Positions 56,917-64,000 of a stretch of 64,000 nucleotides of DNA are shown piece by piece (position 1 is the stretch's first letter; the number at the start of each line of letters is the position of its first letter). Source of the stretch: Vulcanimicrobiota bacterium (lineage in GTDB: Bacteria; Vulcanimicrobiota; Xenobia; Xenobiales; JADMJV01); assembly GCA_023447635.1 (NCBI GenBank), contig JAEXNA010000245.1:56796-120795 (forward strand). The letters are read 5' to 3'. The translations under genes and the position numbers were made by a program. The notes beneath the pieces are model-generated. The model was not told the origin of the DNA and did no database searches. It was given only the letters and a program-made list of their open reading frames with translations.

Positions 56917-58143
56917 ATGGCCCGCCCTCTGATCCAGAAACTCGCCGTCCTTTCCGACGCCGCCAAATATGACGCCTCCTGCGCCTCTTCCGGCTCTAAT
57001 ACCAAGCGCGACGGGAAGGGCGTAGGGAGCACCGAGGGGATGGGAATCTGTCATTCCTACACCCCGGACGGCCGCTGCGTCTCACTGCTCAAGATTCTCC
57101 TGACCAACTACTGCATCTACGACTGCAAGTACTGTATCAACCGCGCCTCCTCGAACACTCCGCGCGCCCGCTTCACCGTCGACGAGGTAGTGAAGCTCAC
57201 CATCGAATTCTACAAGCGCAACTACATCGAGGGGCTGTTCCTCTCCTCAGGGATCATCCGCGACCCCGACTATACGATGGAGCAGCTTTCCGAAGTGGCC
57301 CGACTTCTGCGCCAGCAGCACGGGTTCAAAGGCTACATCCACCTCAAGACGATCCCCGGAGCGGCCGACGCTCTGGTGCTGCAAGCCGGCCTGTATGCCG
57401 ATCGCCTCAGCGTGAACATCGAGCTTCCCACCGAAGACGACCTCGCCGATCTGGCGCCCGAAAAAGACCCCGAGACGCTGGAGTCCAACATGGGCACCAT
57501 CGAGGAGAAGATCCAGGAGAACAAGCAGCCCCATCGCGGTCGCCATCGCCCTCCCACCTTCACTCCCGCCGGCCAGAGCACCCAGATGATCGTGGGCGCC
57601 ACGCCATCGCCCGACCGCGCGGTCCTGAGCACTGCCTCCCGCCTCTACACCAGCTACGGCTTGCGCAGAGTGTATTACTCCGCCTACAGTCCGATCCCGG
57701 ACGCTCATCGCGAGCTTCCCCCAGAGTCGCCTCCGCTGGTCCGTGAGCACCGTCTTTACCAGGCCGACTGGCTGATGCGGTTCTACGACTTCAAGGCCGA
57801 CGAGATCACCTCGCCCGAACGGCCGAACCTGCGTCTCGACGTCGATCCCAAGACCGCCTGGGCTCTGGATAACCGCGAGTTCTTCCCCGTCGATCTTAAC
57901 CGGGCCAGCCGCTCGGCCCTGCTGCGGGTGCCGGGGCTGGGAGTGCGCACGGTCGACCGCCTGATCACTCAACGTCGCCACCGCGCCATCCGCTGGGACG
58001 ACTTGCGGCGTCTGCGCTGCGTCATCGATCGCGCCGCTCCGTTCGTGATCACTGCCGATCGCTTGCCTCCCAACTGGCTCGAGCGCGACGACTTGCTCAA
58101 ACTGGTGCTCCCCGCCGGCGAGCAGCTAGAACTGGCTTTCTAA
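56917..58143 (+). CDS. Radical SAM protein linked to UdgX (putative DNA modification/repair)
   Basis: 408 aa from the ATG at 56917. The SAM-cluster motif CIYDCKYC has Cys 66, 70 and 73. A preceding DGRCVSLLKILLTNYC block, EGLFLSSGI, and a C-terminal helix-hairpin-helix DNA-binding element (LRVPGLGVRTVDRLI near 345) are typical of the radical SAM family found beside UDG-family proteins (the TIGR03916-type family). The reaction is unknown; a DNA base modification or repair is presumed from context. It ends 6 nt before the UdgX gene. A bare upstream region without Shine-Dalgarno precedes the ATG. Confidence 0.93.
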   Translation: MARPLIQKLAVLSDAAKYDASCASSGSNTKRDGKGVGSTEGMGICHSYTPDGRCVSLLKILLTNYCIYDCKYCINRASSNTPRARFTVDEVVKLTIEFYKRNYIEGLFLSSGIIRDPDYTMEQLSEVARLLRQQHGFKGYIHLKTIPGAADALVLQAGLYADRLSVNIELPTEDDLADLAPEKDPETLESNMGTIEEKIQENKQPHRGRHRPPTFTPAGQSTQMIVGATPSPDRAVLSTASRLYTSYGLRRVYYSAYSPIPDAHRELPPESPPLVREHRLYQADWLMRFYDFKADEITSPERPNLRLDVDPKTAWALDNREFFPVDLNRASRSALLRVPGLGVRTVDRLITQRRHRAIRWDDLRRLRCVIDRAAPFVITADRLPPNWLERDDLLKLVLPAGEQLELAF

Positions 58144-58149
58144 GCACCG

Positions 58150-59565
58150 TTGATCAGCGTCGAGGTCGATAGCTACGAAGGTTGGAGGGACGCCGCGCGC
58201 GGTCTGCTGCACCAGGGCGTTCCTCCAGAGGAAGTCGACTGGACAGGTGGAGAGGAGAGCCTGTTTGGAGCCGACGACACTGTGCGCGGGGCGGCCGTCA
58301 AAGCGCCTAGAGTCCCCAAGACCTTCGGACCGCTGGCCGAATCGGCCGCCTGCTTTCGCTCGCCCGACCGCTGGCCGCTGCTCTACCGGATCCTCTGGCG
58401 GCTGAACCACGACGAGGCGCACCTGCTCGAGATCGCCTCGGACCCCGACGTGATCAAGCTCAAGCGGATGGCGAGCGAGGTGGGGCGCGACATCCACAAG
58501 ATGCACGCCTTCGTTCGTTTCCGAAAAATCCATGACGCCGACGGTCAGGAGCTTTTCGTAGCCTGGCACGAGCCCACCCATCTGGTGGTCGAACGCGCCA
58601 CGCCGTTCTTTGCCCGCCGCTTTGCCGCCATGCGGTGGTCTATTCTGGGCCCGGACCGCTGCGCCTACTGGGACGGCCGGGAGTTGACCTTCGGGCCCGG
58701 TCTGACCCGAGCCCACGCCCCCACCGGCGATGAGATGGAAGAGCTCTGGGGCACCTACTACCGACACATCTTCAATCCCGCGCGGATCAAGCTCGGCGCC
58801 ATGATGGGCGAAATGCCTAAAAAGTACTGGCACACCATGCCCGAGACGGCCCTGATCCCGGAGATGCTGGCCGAGGCGGGACAGCGGGTGGAGCAGATGA
58901 TGGCCTACGGCCAGGAACTCCGCGACGGCGTCTTCCCCGCCGATGCCGCCGCTGAGGTGGTCGAGGCCGGAGGGACCCTGGCGGAGCTTCACGCGCTGGT
59001 CAAGGGGTGCCAGGCCTGCGAACTCTACAAGAGGGCCACCCAGGCGGTGGTGGCCGAAGGGCCGCACGACGCGCGCCTGATGATGGTGGGAGAGCAGCCC
59101 GGCGATCAGGAGGACCGCCAGGGTCGCCCGTTCGTCGGGCCCGCCGGGCAGCTTCTGCGCGAGACCATGAGGGCGGCGGGAGTCGACCCGGAAGCCGTCT
59201 ACCTCTCTAACACGGTGAAGCATTTCCGCTGGGAGCCATCGCCGAACGGCGGCAAGCGCCGCATCCATCAGCGCGCCACCTCCCGCCAGATCGCCACCTG
59301 TCAGGGCTGGGTGGAGGGGGAAATCCAGCTAGTGAAACCCCAGGTCCTCGTCTGCCTTGGCGCTACCGCTGCCCAGGCGCTGCTGGGCCCCGACTTCCGA
59401 CTGGGCCGCGACCGGGGTCGCTGGCTCACCTCCCCCCTGGCGCCCCGCGTCATGGCCACCGTTCACCCTAGCTTCCTGCTCCGCATCCAGGACCCCGACG
59501 AGAAAGAGCGCCAGAGGGCGCTGTTCCTGGCCGATCTGCGCCTCGCCGCTTCAGCTCTCGGCTAA
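58150..59565 (+). CDS. UdgX-family uracil-DNA binding protein with N-terminal DUF4130-like domain
   Basis: 471 aa from a TTG at 58150, 6 nt after the previous stop. Residues 1-245 resemble the DUF4130/TIGR03915 family (WPLLYRILWRLNHDEAHLLE and MHAFVRFRKIHDADGQELFVAW, each quoted in part: LYRILWRLN, HAFVRFRKI). The UDG domain (about 280-471) has GEQPGDQEDRQGRPFVGPAG, HFRWEP, and HPSFLLR. The UdgX-specific loop KRRIHQ holds His 373, which in characterised UdgX forms a covalent bond with the abasic site after uracil removal. Iron-sulfur Cys candidates start at CQACELY. Together with the radical SAM gene this is a conserved repair pair whose joint role is unknown. Convergent 4-bp overlap with mqo. 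Confidence 0.94.
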   Translation: MISVEVDSYEGWRDAARGLLHQGVPPEEVDWTGGEESLFGADDTVRGAAVKAPRVPKTFGPLAESAACFRSPDRWPLLYRILWRLNHDEAHLLEIASDPDVIKLKRMASEVGRDIHKMHAFVRFRKIHDADGQELFVAWHEPTHLVVERATPFFARRFAAMRWSILGPDRCAYWDGRELTFGPGLTRAHAPTGDEMEELWGTYYRHIFNPARIKLGAMMGEMPKKYWHTMPETALIPEMLAEAGQRVEQMMAYGQELRDGVFPADAAAEVVEAGGTLAELHALVKGCQACELYKRATQAVVAEGPHDARLMMVGEQPGDQEDRQGRPFVGPAGQLLRETMRAAGVDPEAVYLSNTVKHFRWEPSPNGGKRRIHQRATSRQIATCQGWVEGEIQLVKPQVLVCLGATAAQALLGPDFRLGRDRGRWLTSPLAPRVMATVHPSFLLRIQDPDEKERQRALFLADLRLAASALG

Positions 59566-61070
59566 ACGGCCGCTGGCGCGGCGTCTTCGAGTTGCAGCAG
59601 TTTGGCCGAGCGGGCGCGCATCCGCAGAGCCAACTCTTCGTCCTTGAGCAGCGACTCTCCAAATGACGGAATCCACTCTTTCAGCACGTTCTGCCAAGCG
59701 TCGCTCCAGAGCTGTTCGGGGAAGCAGCGGCCCAGCAGGTCGAGCATGATCGAAACCGAGGTCGAGGCTCCGGGAGAGGCGCCCAGCAGCGCCGCAATCG
59801 AACCGTCCGCGCTGTGCACAATCTCGGTCCCGAACTCTAAGATACCGCCCATCTCCTGATCTTTCTTGATCACCTGAACGCGCTGCCCGGCCGTCTCTAA
59901 GCGCCAGTCTTCCATCTTCGCCTCGGGCACGAACTCGCGCAGCGCCTCCAGGCGCTCTTCGTCCGACTGGGCCACCTGGTCCAGCAGGTAGCGCGTCAGC
60001 GACATATTGTGCAGACCGGCCGCCACCATCGGCACCACGTTGTCGTGGGTGATCGAAGCGAACAGGTCGGTCAGCGACCCCTGCTTCAAGAAACGGGTCG
60101 AGAAGCCCGCGTACGGCCCGAACAGCAGCGCCTTCTCGCCGTTGATCACGCGGGTATCCAGGTGCGGCACCGACATCGGCGGGGCGCCCACAGCGGCCTT
60201 GCCGTACACCTTGGCCGCGTGTCGCTCGATGATCTCGCGGTTCTTGCAGATCAGCCACTGACCGCTGACGGGGAAGCCGCCGTAGCCCCGCGCCTCGGGG
60301 ATGTCCGACCACTCGAGCAGCGGCAGCGCTCCGCCGCCTGCCCCGATGAAGACGAAAGGCGAAGCGATCCAACGCTTCTGGCCGCTCTTGATGTCTTTGA
60401 CCAGGACGTGCCAGTCGCCGTCCTCGGCCCGGTCGATGTCGCGGATCTCGTGGCCGGAGAACAGGTCGAATCCGTCCTTCTCCGCCAGCGAGCCCATCAG
60501 CGCGCGCGTCAAGGCGCCGAAGTTTACGTCGGTTCCGATGGGCATCCGGGTGGCTGCTGCCGGCTCGGACGGATCGCGACCTTCCATCATCAGGGGGATC
60601 CAGCGGGCCAACTGCTCGACCTGATCGCTGAACTCCATCCCCCGGAACAGGTGGTTCTCGGTCAAAGCTTCCCAGCGCTTGCGCAGGTAAGCGACGTTGG
60701 CCTCGCCGTGGACGAAGCTCATATGCGGAATCCGCCGTATGAACGACGTGGGGTCTTCGAGAATCCCTCGCTCGACCAGCGACGACCAGAACTCTTTCGA
60801 GGTCTCGAACTGCTCGGCAATTTTCATCGCCTTGCTGATGTCGATGCTGCCGTCGGCCTTCTCCGGCGTGTAGTTCAGCTCGCAGAACGCGGAATGCCCC
60901 GTACCCGCGTTGTTCCAGGCATCAGAACTTTCGCCGGCCACCTGGTCGAGCCGCTCGTAGACGTGGATTGTCCAGTCCGGTTGCAGAGCGCGCAAGAGAA
61001 CGCCAAGGGTGGCGCTCATCACCCCGGCTCCAATCAGGATCACATCGACTCGGGCGTGCGTGGTGTGCAT
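59562..61070 (-). CDS. mqo: Malate:quinone oxidoreductase
   Basis: Peripheral membrane flavoenzyme that oxidises malate to oxaloacetate with quinone, bypassing NAD-malate dehydrogenase in the TCA cycle. 502 aa, normal for Mqo. The FAD-binding start is VILIGAGVMSATLGVLLRAL, then SSDAWNNAGTGHSAFCELNY, NFGALTRALM, and FVFIGAGGGALPLL; GASPGASTSVSIMLDLLGRC near the C-terminus is a family signature. Start ATG at 61070. Not in an operon. Its stop overlaps the UdgX stop by 4 bp. Confidence 0.96.
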   Translation of the reverse strand: MHTTHARVDVILIGAGVMSATLGVLLRALQPDWTIHVYERLDQVAGESSDAWNNAGTGHSAFCELNYTPEKADGSIDISKAMKIAEQFETSKEFWSSLVERGILEDPTSFIRRIPHMSFVHGEANVAYLRKRWEALTENHLFRGMEFSDQVEQLARWIPLMMEGRDPSEPAAATRMPIGTDVNFGALTRALMGSLAEKDGFDLFSGHEIRDIDRAEDGDWHVLVKDIKSGQKRWIASPFVFIGAGGGALPLLEWSDIPEARGYGGFPVSGQWLICKNREIIERHAAKVYGKAAVGAPPMSVPHLDTRVINGEKALLFGPYAGFSTRFLKQGSLTDLFASITHDNVVPMVAAGLHNMSLTRYLLDQVAQSDEERLEALREFVPEAKMEDWRLETAGQRVQVIKKDQEMGGILEFGTEIVHSADGSIAALLGASPGASTSVSIMLDLLGRCFPEQLWSDAWQNVLKEWIPSFGESLLKDEELALRMRARSAKLLQLEDAAPAAV

Positions 61071-61211
61071 TCTTTCCTATATCCACAGCGGCGGGAAAAC
61101 TCCCCCGGAAACCCCCCTCTCCCCCTGGCCTCCCTCCACGAGCCCGAACCCACGTCGCGAAGCCCCGCGTAAGGGCTGTCCCAGGGTAGCTCTCCAAGGG
61201 GGGTCCACATC

Positions 61212-61841
61212 TTGAGTTCACTGTTTCGCAAAAAATCTGCTCCTGCCGGCACCGCTGCGGGCCCGACGCCCAGCGGGGTCGAGCATGAAATGAGTTTCCC
61301 ACTGCTCTGCCAGATGGGTAATGACGGCAACCAACTGCTGACCGGCGGCTTTCCAGGCCGGGCTCAGCGAGAGTACCTCAAGGTGATTTACTACCTGGTC
61401 GGTCGAGGCCTGATCGACCAGTTCTTACTGGGCAAAGCGTACCTCGGCCTGAGGGTGGTCGAGGCAGAAAAACCTGAAGGCGGGGCCCTGCACGCACTGG
61501 TGGACGGTCCCCCTCCAGGAGGTTTTGGGGGAGCCATGGAGCCGGTCGGAATGCTGCACGGACCCGCCCTGCACGTGTTCAAACACGGTATGCTGTCCGC
61601 TCACGACCAGCGCCTGTTCGAATCGCTCTGCAAAATGCGCCTGGGCCACGGCGGCAAACCCACCGAGGCGGCTTCGGCCTGGAATCTAGGGCTGGCCCAG
61701 GCGCCTCAGTTCCCCGTTCTGGACCTGGCCAACTCGACGGTGGCCGTGGTGCTCGACCCTCGCCAGCCTCCCAAATTGAAGCCGGAGCTCGAGGGGATGG
61801 AGATCGCGATCAGCGTGCCTTCGCTGGGCATCGACGACTAG
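61212..61841 (+). CDS. Unknown soluble protein
   Basis: 209 aa from a TTG at 61212 behind AAGGGGGG about 8 nt upstream. A basic disordered head of about 20 residues (SSLFRKKSAPAG) precedes a folded part with GNDGNQLLTGGFPG, YYLVGRGLIDQFLLGKAYLG and VVVLDPRQPPKLKP-like turns (the actual text is VAVVLDPRQPPKLK). There is no signal peptide or membrane helix. I do not recognise the family. The phosphotransferase gene begins 26 bp after the stop, so the two are probably cotranscribed. Confidence 0.7.
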   Translation: MSSLFRKKSAPAGTAAGPTPSGVEHEMSFPLLCQMGNDGNQLLTGGFPGRAQREYLKVIYYLVGRGLIDQFLLGKAYLGLRVVEAEKPEGGALHALVDGPPPGGFGGAMEPVGMLHGPALHVFKHGMLSAHDQRLFESLCKMRLGHGGKPTEAASAWNLGLAQAPQFPVLDLANSTVAVVLDPRQPPKLKPELEGMEIAISVPSLGIDD

Positions 61842-61867
61842 ACCGTCGTTTGCTAGACTTCTGCTCG

Positions 61868-62803
61868 ATGCTGACCGACCCGTCCCGAGCCTGGGTTCTT
61901 CACCACACCCAAGCCCAAGAGATCACATCGGTCTCCTTGATTCAGAACCTGTGGGGCGGCTACGGCCAACTGCTGCGACTACATCTTCCCGGGTCCACCG
62001 TCATATTGAAACAGGTCGTCCCACCCGAAGCGGCGCGAGCCAGCGTTTCCGATCAGCGCAAACGATGCTCGTACCAGGTTGAACAGGCCTGGTATCAGAG
62101 CCCCGCTCAGAGCTGCGACGACACCTGCCGGGTGGCGCGCTGCCTGGGCCAGGAGGGTGGAGAAGCTTCACTGCTGCTGTTGGAAGATCTGAGCGCCTCC
62201 GGCTACCTGCCGACTCGTCCGCCCCGCACCGAGCATCTGGCCGCCGGCCTGACCTGGTTAGCCCATTTCCACGCCCGGTTTATGGGCCAGAGTCCGGCGG
62301 GCCTGTGGGGGCAGGGCAGCTACTGGCACCTGAAGACCCGCCAGGACGAATGGCAACGGATGCCCGCCGGGCCGCTCAAAACCCACGCAGCCCGCTTCGA
62401 TGCGGCCCTACGAGCCGCCCGCTTCCAGACCTTGATGCACGGCGACTCGAAGCCTTCGAACTTCCTCTGGCACAGCGACGGAAGCGCTGCTGCGGTTGAC
62501 TTTCAGTACGTCGGCCCGGGCTGCGGTATTCGTGACGTGTCCTATTTTCTAGACTCGTGCCTGGGCGAAGACGGCTGCCAGCGCGACGGCGAGCGATGGC
62601 TGGACCACTACTTCCGACACCTCACCAGCGCTCTAAAGCGGGTGGGCAAGGGGCAACAGGCTTCCGACGTCGAGGCGGAATGGCGTCGCCTCTTCCCCGT
62701 AGCCTGGACGGACTACGCGCGCTTCTACGAAGGCTGGGGACGGGCCGGTGGGTTGGGACCCTACAGTCTGCTGCAGCTAGAACGAGCCCTACAGGTTAGC
62801 TGA
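61868..62803 (+). CDS. APH/choline-kinase-like phosphotransferase
   Basis: 311 aa from the ATG at 61868; a TTG six codons earlier is possible. The fold is that of aminoglycoside/choline/ecdysteroid kinases: an ATP-binding N-lobe with VILKQVVPPE, the catalytic loop LMHGDSKPSNFLW (HGD...N) near residue 193, and the metal-binding VDFQYVGPGCGIRD near 210, then DVSYFLDSCL. The acceptor could be a small alcohol, sugar or drug; the sequence does not tell. A TAGACT eight bases before the ATG and no Shine-Dalgarno hint at a second short-leader start. Convergent 8-bp overlap with the GH130 gene. Confidence 0.88.
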   Translation: MLTDPSRAWVLHHTQAQEITSVSLIQNLWGGYGQLLRLHLPGSTVILKQVVPPEAARASVSDQRKRCSYQVEQAWYQSPAQSCDDTCRVARCLGQEGGEASLLLLEDLSASGYLPTRPPRTEHLAAGLTWLAHFHARFMGQSPAGLWGQGSYWHLKTRQDEWQRMPAGPLKTHAARFDAALRAARFQTLMHGDSKPSNFLWHSDGSAAAVDFQYVGPGCGIRDVSYFLDSCLGEDGCQRDGERWLDHYFRHLTSALKRVGKGQQASDVEAEWRRLFPVAWTDYARFYEGWGRAGGLGPYSLLQLERALQVS

Positions 62804-63911
62804 AACGAGACTTCGGGATGTGAGTGACGCGGCAGGCCAGGTCGGCCTCGCCGCTGGCCACGACGAAAACCTCGCCCCCGTCGGCGATGCCTGTCGTGAA
62901 GACCACGTTGTCGAGGTACATCAGGTCGGCCAGAGGAGCGGTCAGGTCGGGCGACGGCTCGAGCAACGCGTCGTGCTCGGTAGCCAGCGTCCGCGAGGGG
63001 TCGTCCTTGTCCAGCAGCGTCCAGTAGGTGCGATAGATACCCACCACGTCCTTGGGCTCGACCCCGTGCCACAACGTCAGCCAGCCGCGATCGGTCAAAA
63101 TCGGGGGCGCTCCCCCGCCCATCCGGGCCGTCGAGCGGGTGGCCGAGTGAGGGCGTAAACCGGGCTTGTCAAACGGTTTCCAGTGCAGCGCGTCCGGCGA
63201 CGTCGACAGATTGATGGAGGGCCCTGGCAGCCACTCGCTGCCTGGCGGATAGGCAAAGTACAGGTCCCCCAGAGGCCGGGTCTGAGCCCAGAACTTGCCC
63301 CCGATCAGCCCCTCGAAGATCAGCATGTCTTTGTTTTGATGGTCCAAAACGATCCCCTCGAGGGTCCAGTTCAGGGCATCCGACGAACTGTAGAGCGTGG
63401 TCGAATGCCGTTCCGGGCTGACCGAGCAGGTGGTCATCCAGTAGCCCTCTCCGACCTTCGAGATCCGGGCGTCCTCGACCCCATAACATTGGTAAGGAGT
63501 GGTCGGCGCAATCGCCTTGTCGTAGTGAACCTGGACCAATTTGCGCCCCTCCGCATCGAATTCGACCGGCAGCAGCCAGGACAGCGAAGTCAGCGCCAGC
63601 ACCTTCCAGGAGTGACCTTTGATGGCAAACTTCCGAGGGTCGGTCATATCCACCCCGTCCAGCGGCCAGCTGTCCAGCACGTAGCGACCGTCGTCCCATC
63701 GGATGGCCCGCACCGTATCGCCCTTCAGCGGCGTCTTCAGCGCCTCGGCCACCCGCACCATCAGCAGCAGGTTGCCGTTGGGAAGACGGGTCATTCCCGG
63801 GTTGAAAGCGCCCAGGACGTAGGTCTCTTCCGGCAACGCTCCGGCCAGAGGAGAGCGGGACAGGTCGACATCGCGAGGATCGAAAACGAGCTGATCAAAA
63901 GGGTACGGCAT
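62796..63911 (-). CDS. GH130-family glycoside phosphorylase/hydrolase
   Basis: 371 aa from the ATG at 63911. Five-bladed beta-propeller of the GH130 family, which mostly phosphorolyses beta-mannosides to mannose-1-phosphate. Recognised blocks: AFNPGMTRLPNGNLLLMVRV near residue 35, YGVEDARISKVGEGYWMTT near 143 (the EDxR block), KDMLIFEG, and GGGAPPILTDRGWLTLWHGV near 270. If the product is mannose-1-phosphate it would feed the manC step found 46 kb away (inference). Linkage specificity (beta-1,2 or beta-1,4) cannot be read here. The 89 bp beyond its start hold nothing I can identify. Confidence 0.9.
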   Translation of the reverse strand: MPYPFDQLVFDPRDVDLSRSPLAGALPEETYVLGAFNPGMTRLPNGNLLLMVRVAEALKTPLKGDTVRAIRWDDGRYVLDSWPLDGVDMTDPRKFAIKGHSWKVLALTSLSWLLPVEFDAEGRKLVQVHYDKAIAPTTPYQCYGVEDARISKVGEGYWMTTCSVSPERHSTTLYSSSDALNWTLEGIVLDHQNKDMLIFEGLIGGKFWAQTRPLGDLYFAYPPGSEWLPGPSINLSTSPDALHWKPFDKPGLRPHSATRSTARMGGGAPPILTDRGWLTLWHGVEPKDVVGIYRTYWTLLDKDDPSRTLATEHDALLEPSPDLTAPLADLMYLDNVVFTTGIADGGEVFVVASGEADLACRVTHIPKSRFS

Positions 63912-64000
63912 GCGCAGCCTCTGCGCCGGGCCGGGCGCTTCCCCTTCTGCGGGAATAGCTACCTTGCCGGGGTGGCCCTAGCCGGAGGGGAGCTTGGAGG

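Overview
The window is a 64 kb piece of a GC-rich, gene-dense bacterial chromosome. There is no rRNA or recognisable tRNA gene, so placement is indirect. Tat-exported molybdo-enzymes, a GspF/PilC-type assembly protein, several prepilin-like proteins, eukaryote-type Ser/Thr kinases, an FHA-SARP protein, and frequent GTG/TTG starts suggest a non-model, possibly candidate-phylum bacterium. Eremiobacterota/Vulcanimicrobiota-like or Armatimonadota-like lineages are guesses, not conclusions. Genes are often joined by 1-4 nt overlaps (TGATG, ATGA, GTGA), and convergent genes often overlap at their stops.

Layout. 1-11.7 kb: glycogen branching enzyme (cut by the window edge), Aat, exported MsrB, a glycine-rich secreted protein, a fused DhaK-DhaL kinase, an acyl-CoA-dehydrogenase-like protein, an MBL hydrolase, a secreted protein, an M14 peptidase, and small proteins. 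11.7-21.6 kb: a truncated copy and the full version of a membrane protein family, the first member of an unknown paralog pair, GDP-mannose genes (manA, manC), and a divergent pair of citrate-synthase-like genes, one carrying a DNA-binding domain. 21.6-28 kb: a coupled three-gene operon headed by a 1807-residue repeat protein. 28-32.5 kb: a defence-like pocket with an HNH endonuclease behind a probable leaderless promoter, and an MBL-hydrolase gene followed 6 nt later by a macro-SIR2 fusion gene. 32.6-42 kb: two Ser/Thr kinases, a PilX-like protein, two prepilins, a GspF/PilC protein with a very long disordered head, and an FHA-SARP protein coupled to it. 42-45.4 kb: EEP phosphatase/nuclease, DoxX, a secreted protein, and an M23 peptidase. 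45.9-51.6 kb: a complete paoABC-like aldehyde oxidoreductase operon with its MocA and XdhC maturation factors. 51.6-64 kb: DUF1801-MmcQ fusion, ADP-ribosylglycohydrolase, MscS channel, second member of the paralog pair, radical SAM plus UdgX DNA-repair pair, Mqo, an unknown, a phosphotransferase, and a GH130 glycoside phosphorylase.

The most unusual property is repeat biology. A short, almost palindromic GC motif with core CCCCGCGCGGGG recurs dozens of times, both in spacers and inside genes, where it mostly encodes an Ala/Thr-Pro-Arg tripeptide in disordered linkers. Tandem arrays with periods of 15, 18, 37 and 96 bp occur at separate loci. The best candidates for a new system are the MBL/macro-SIR2 operon and the kinase/FHA/pilus locus.
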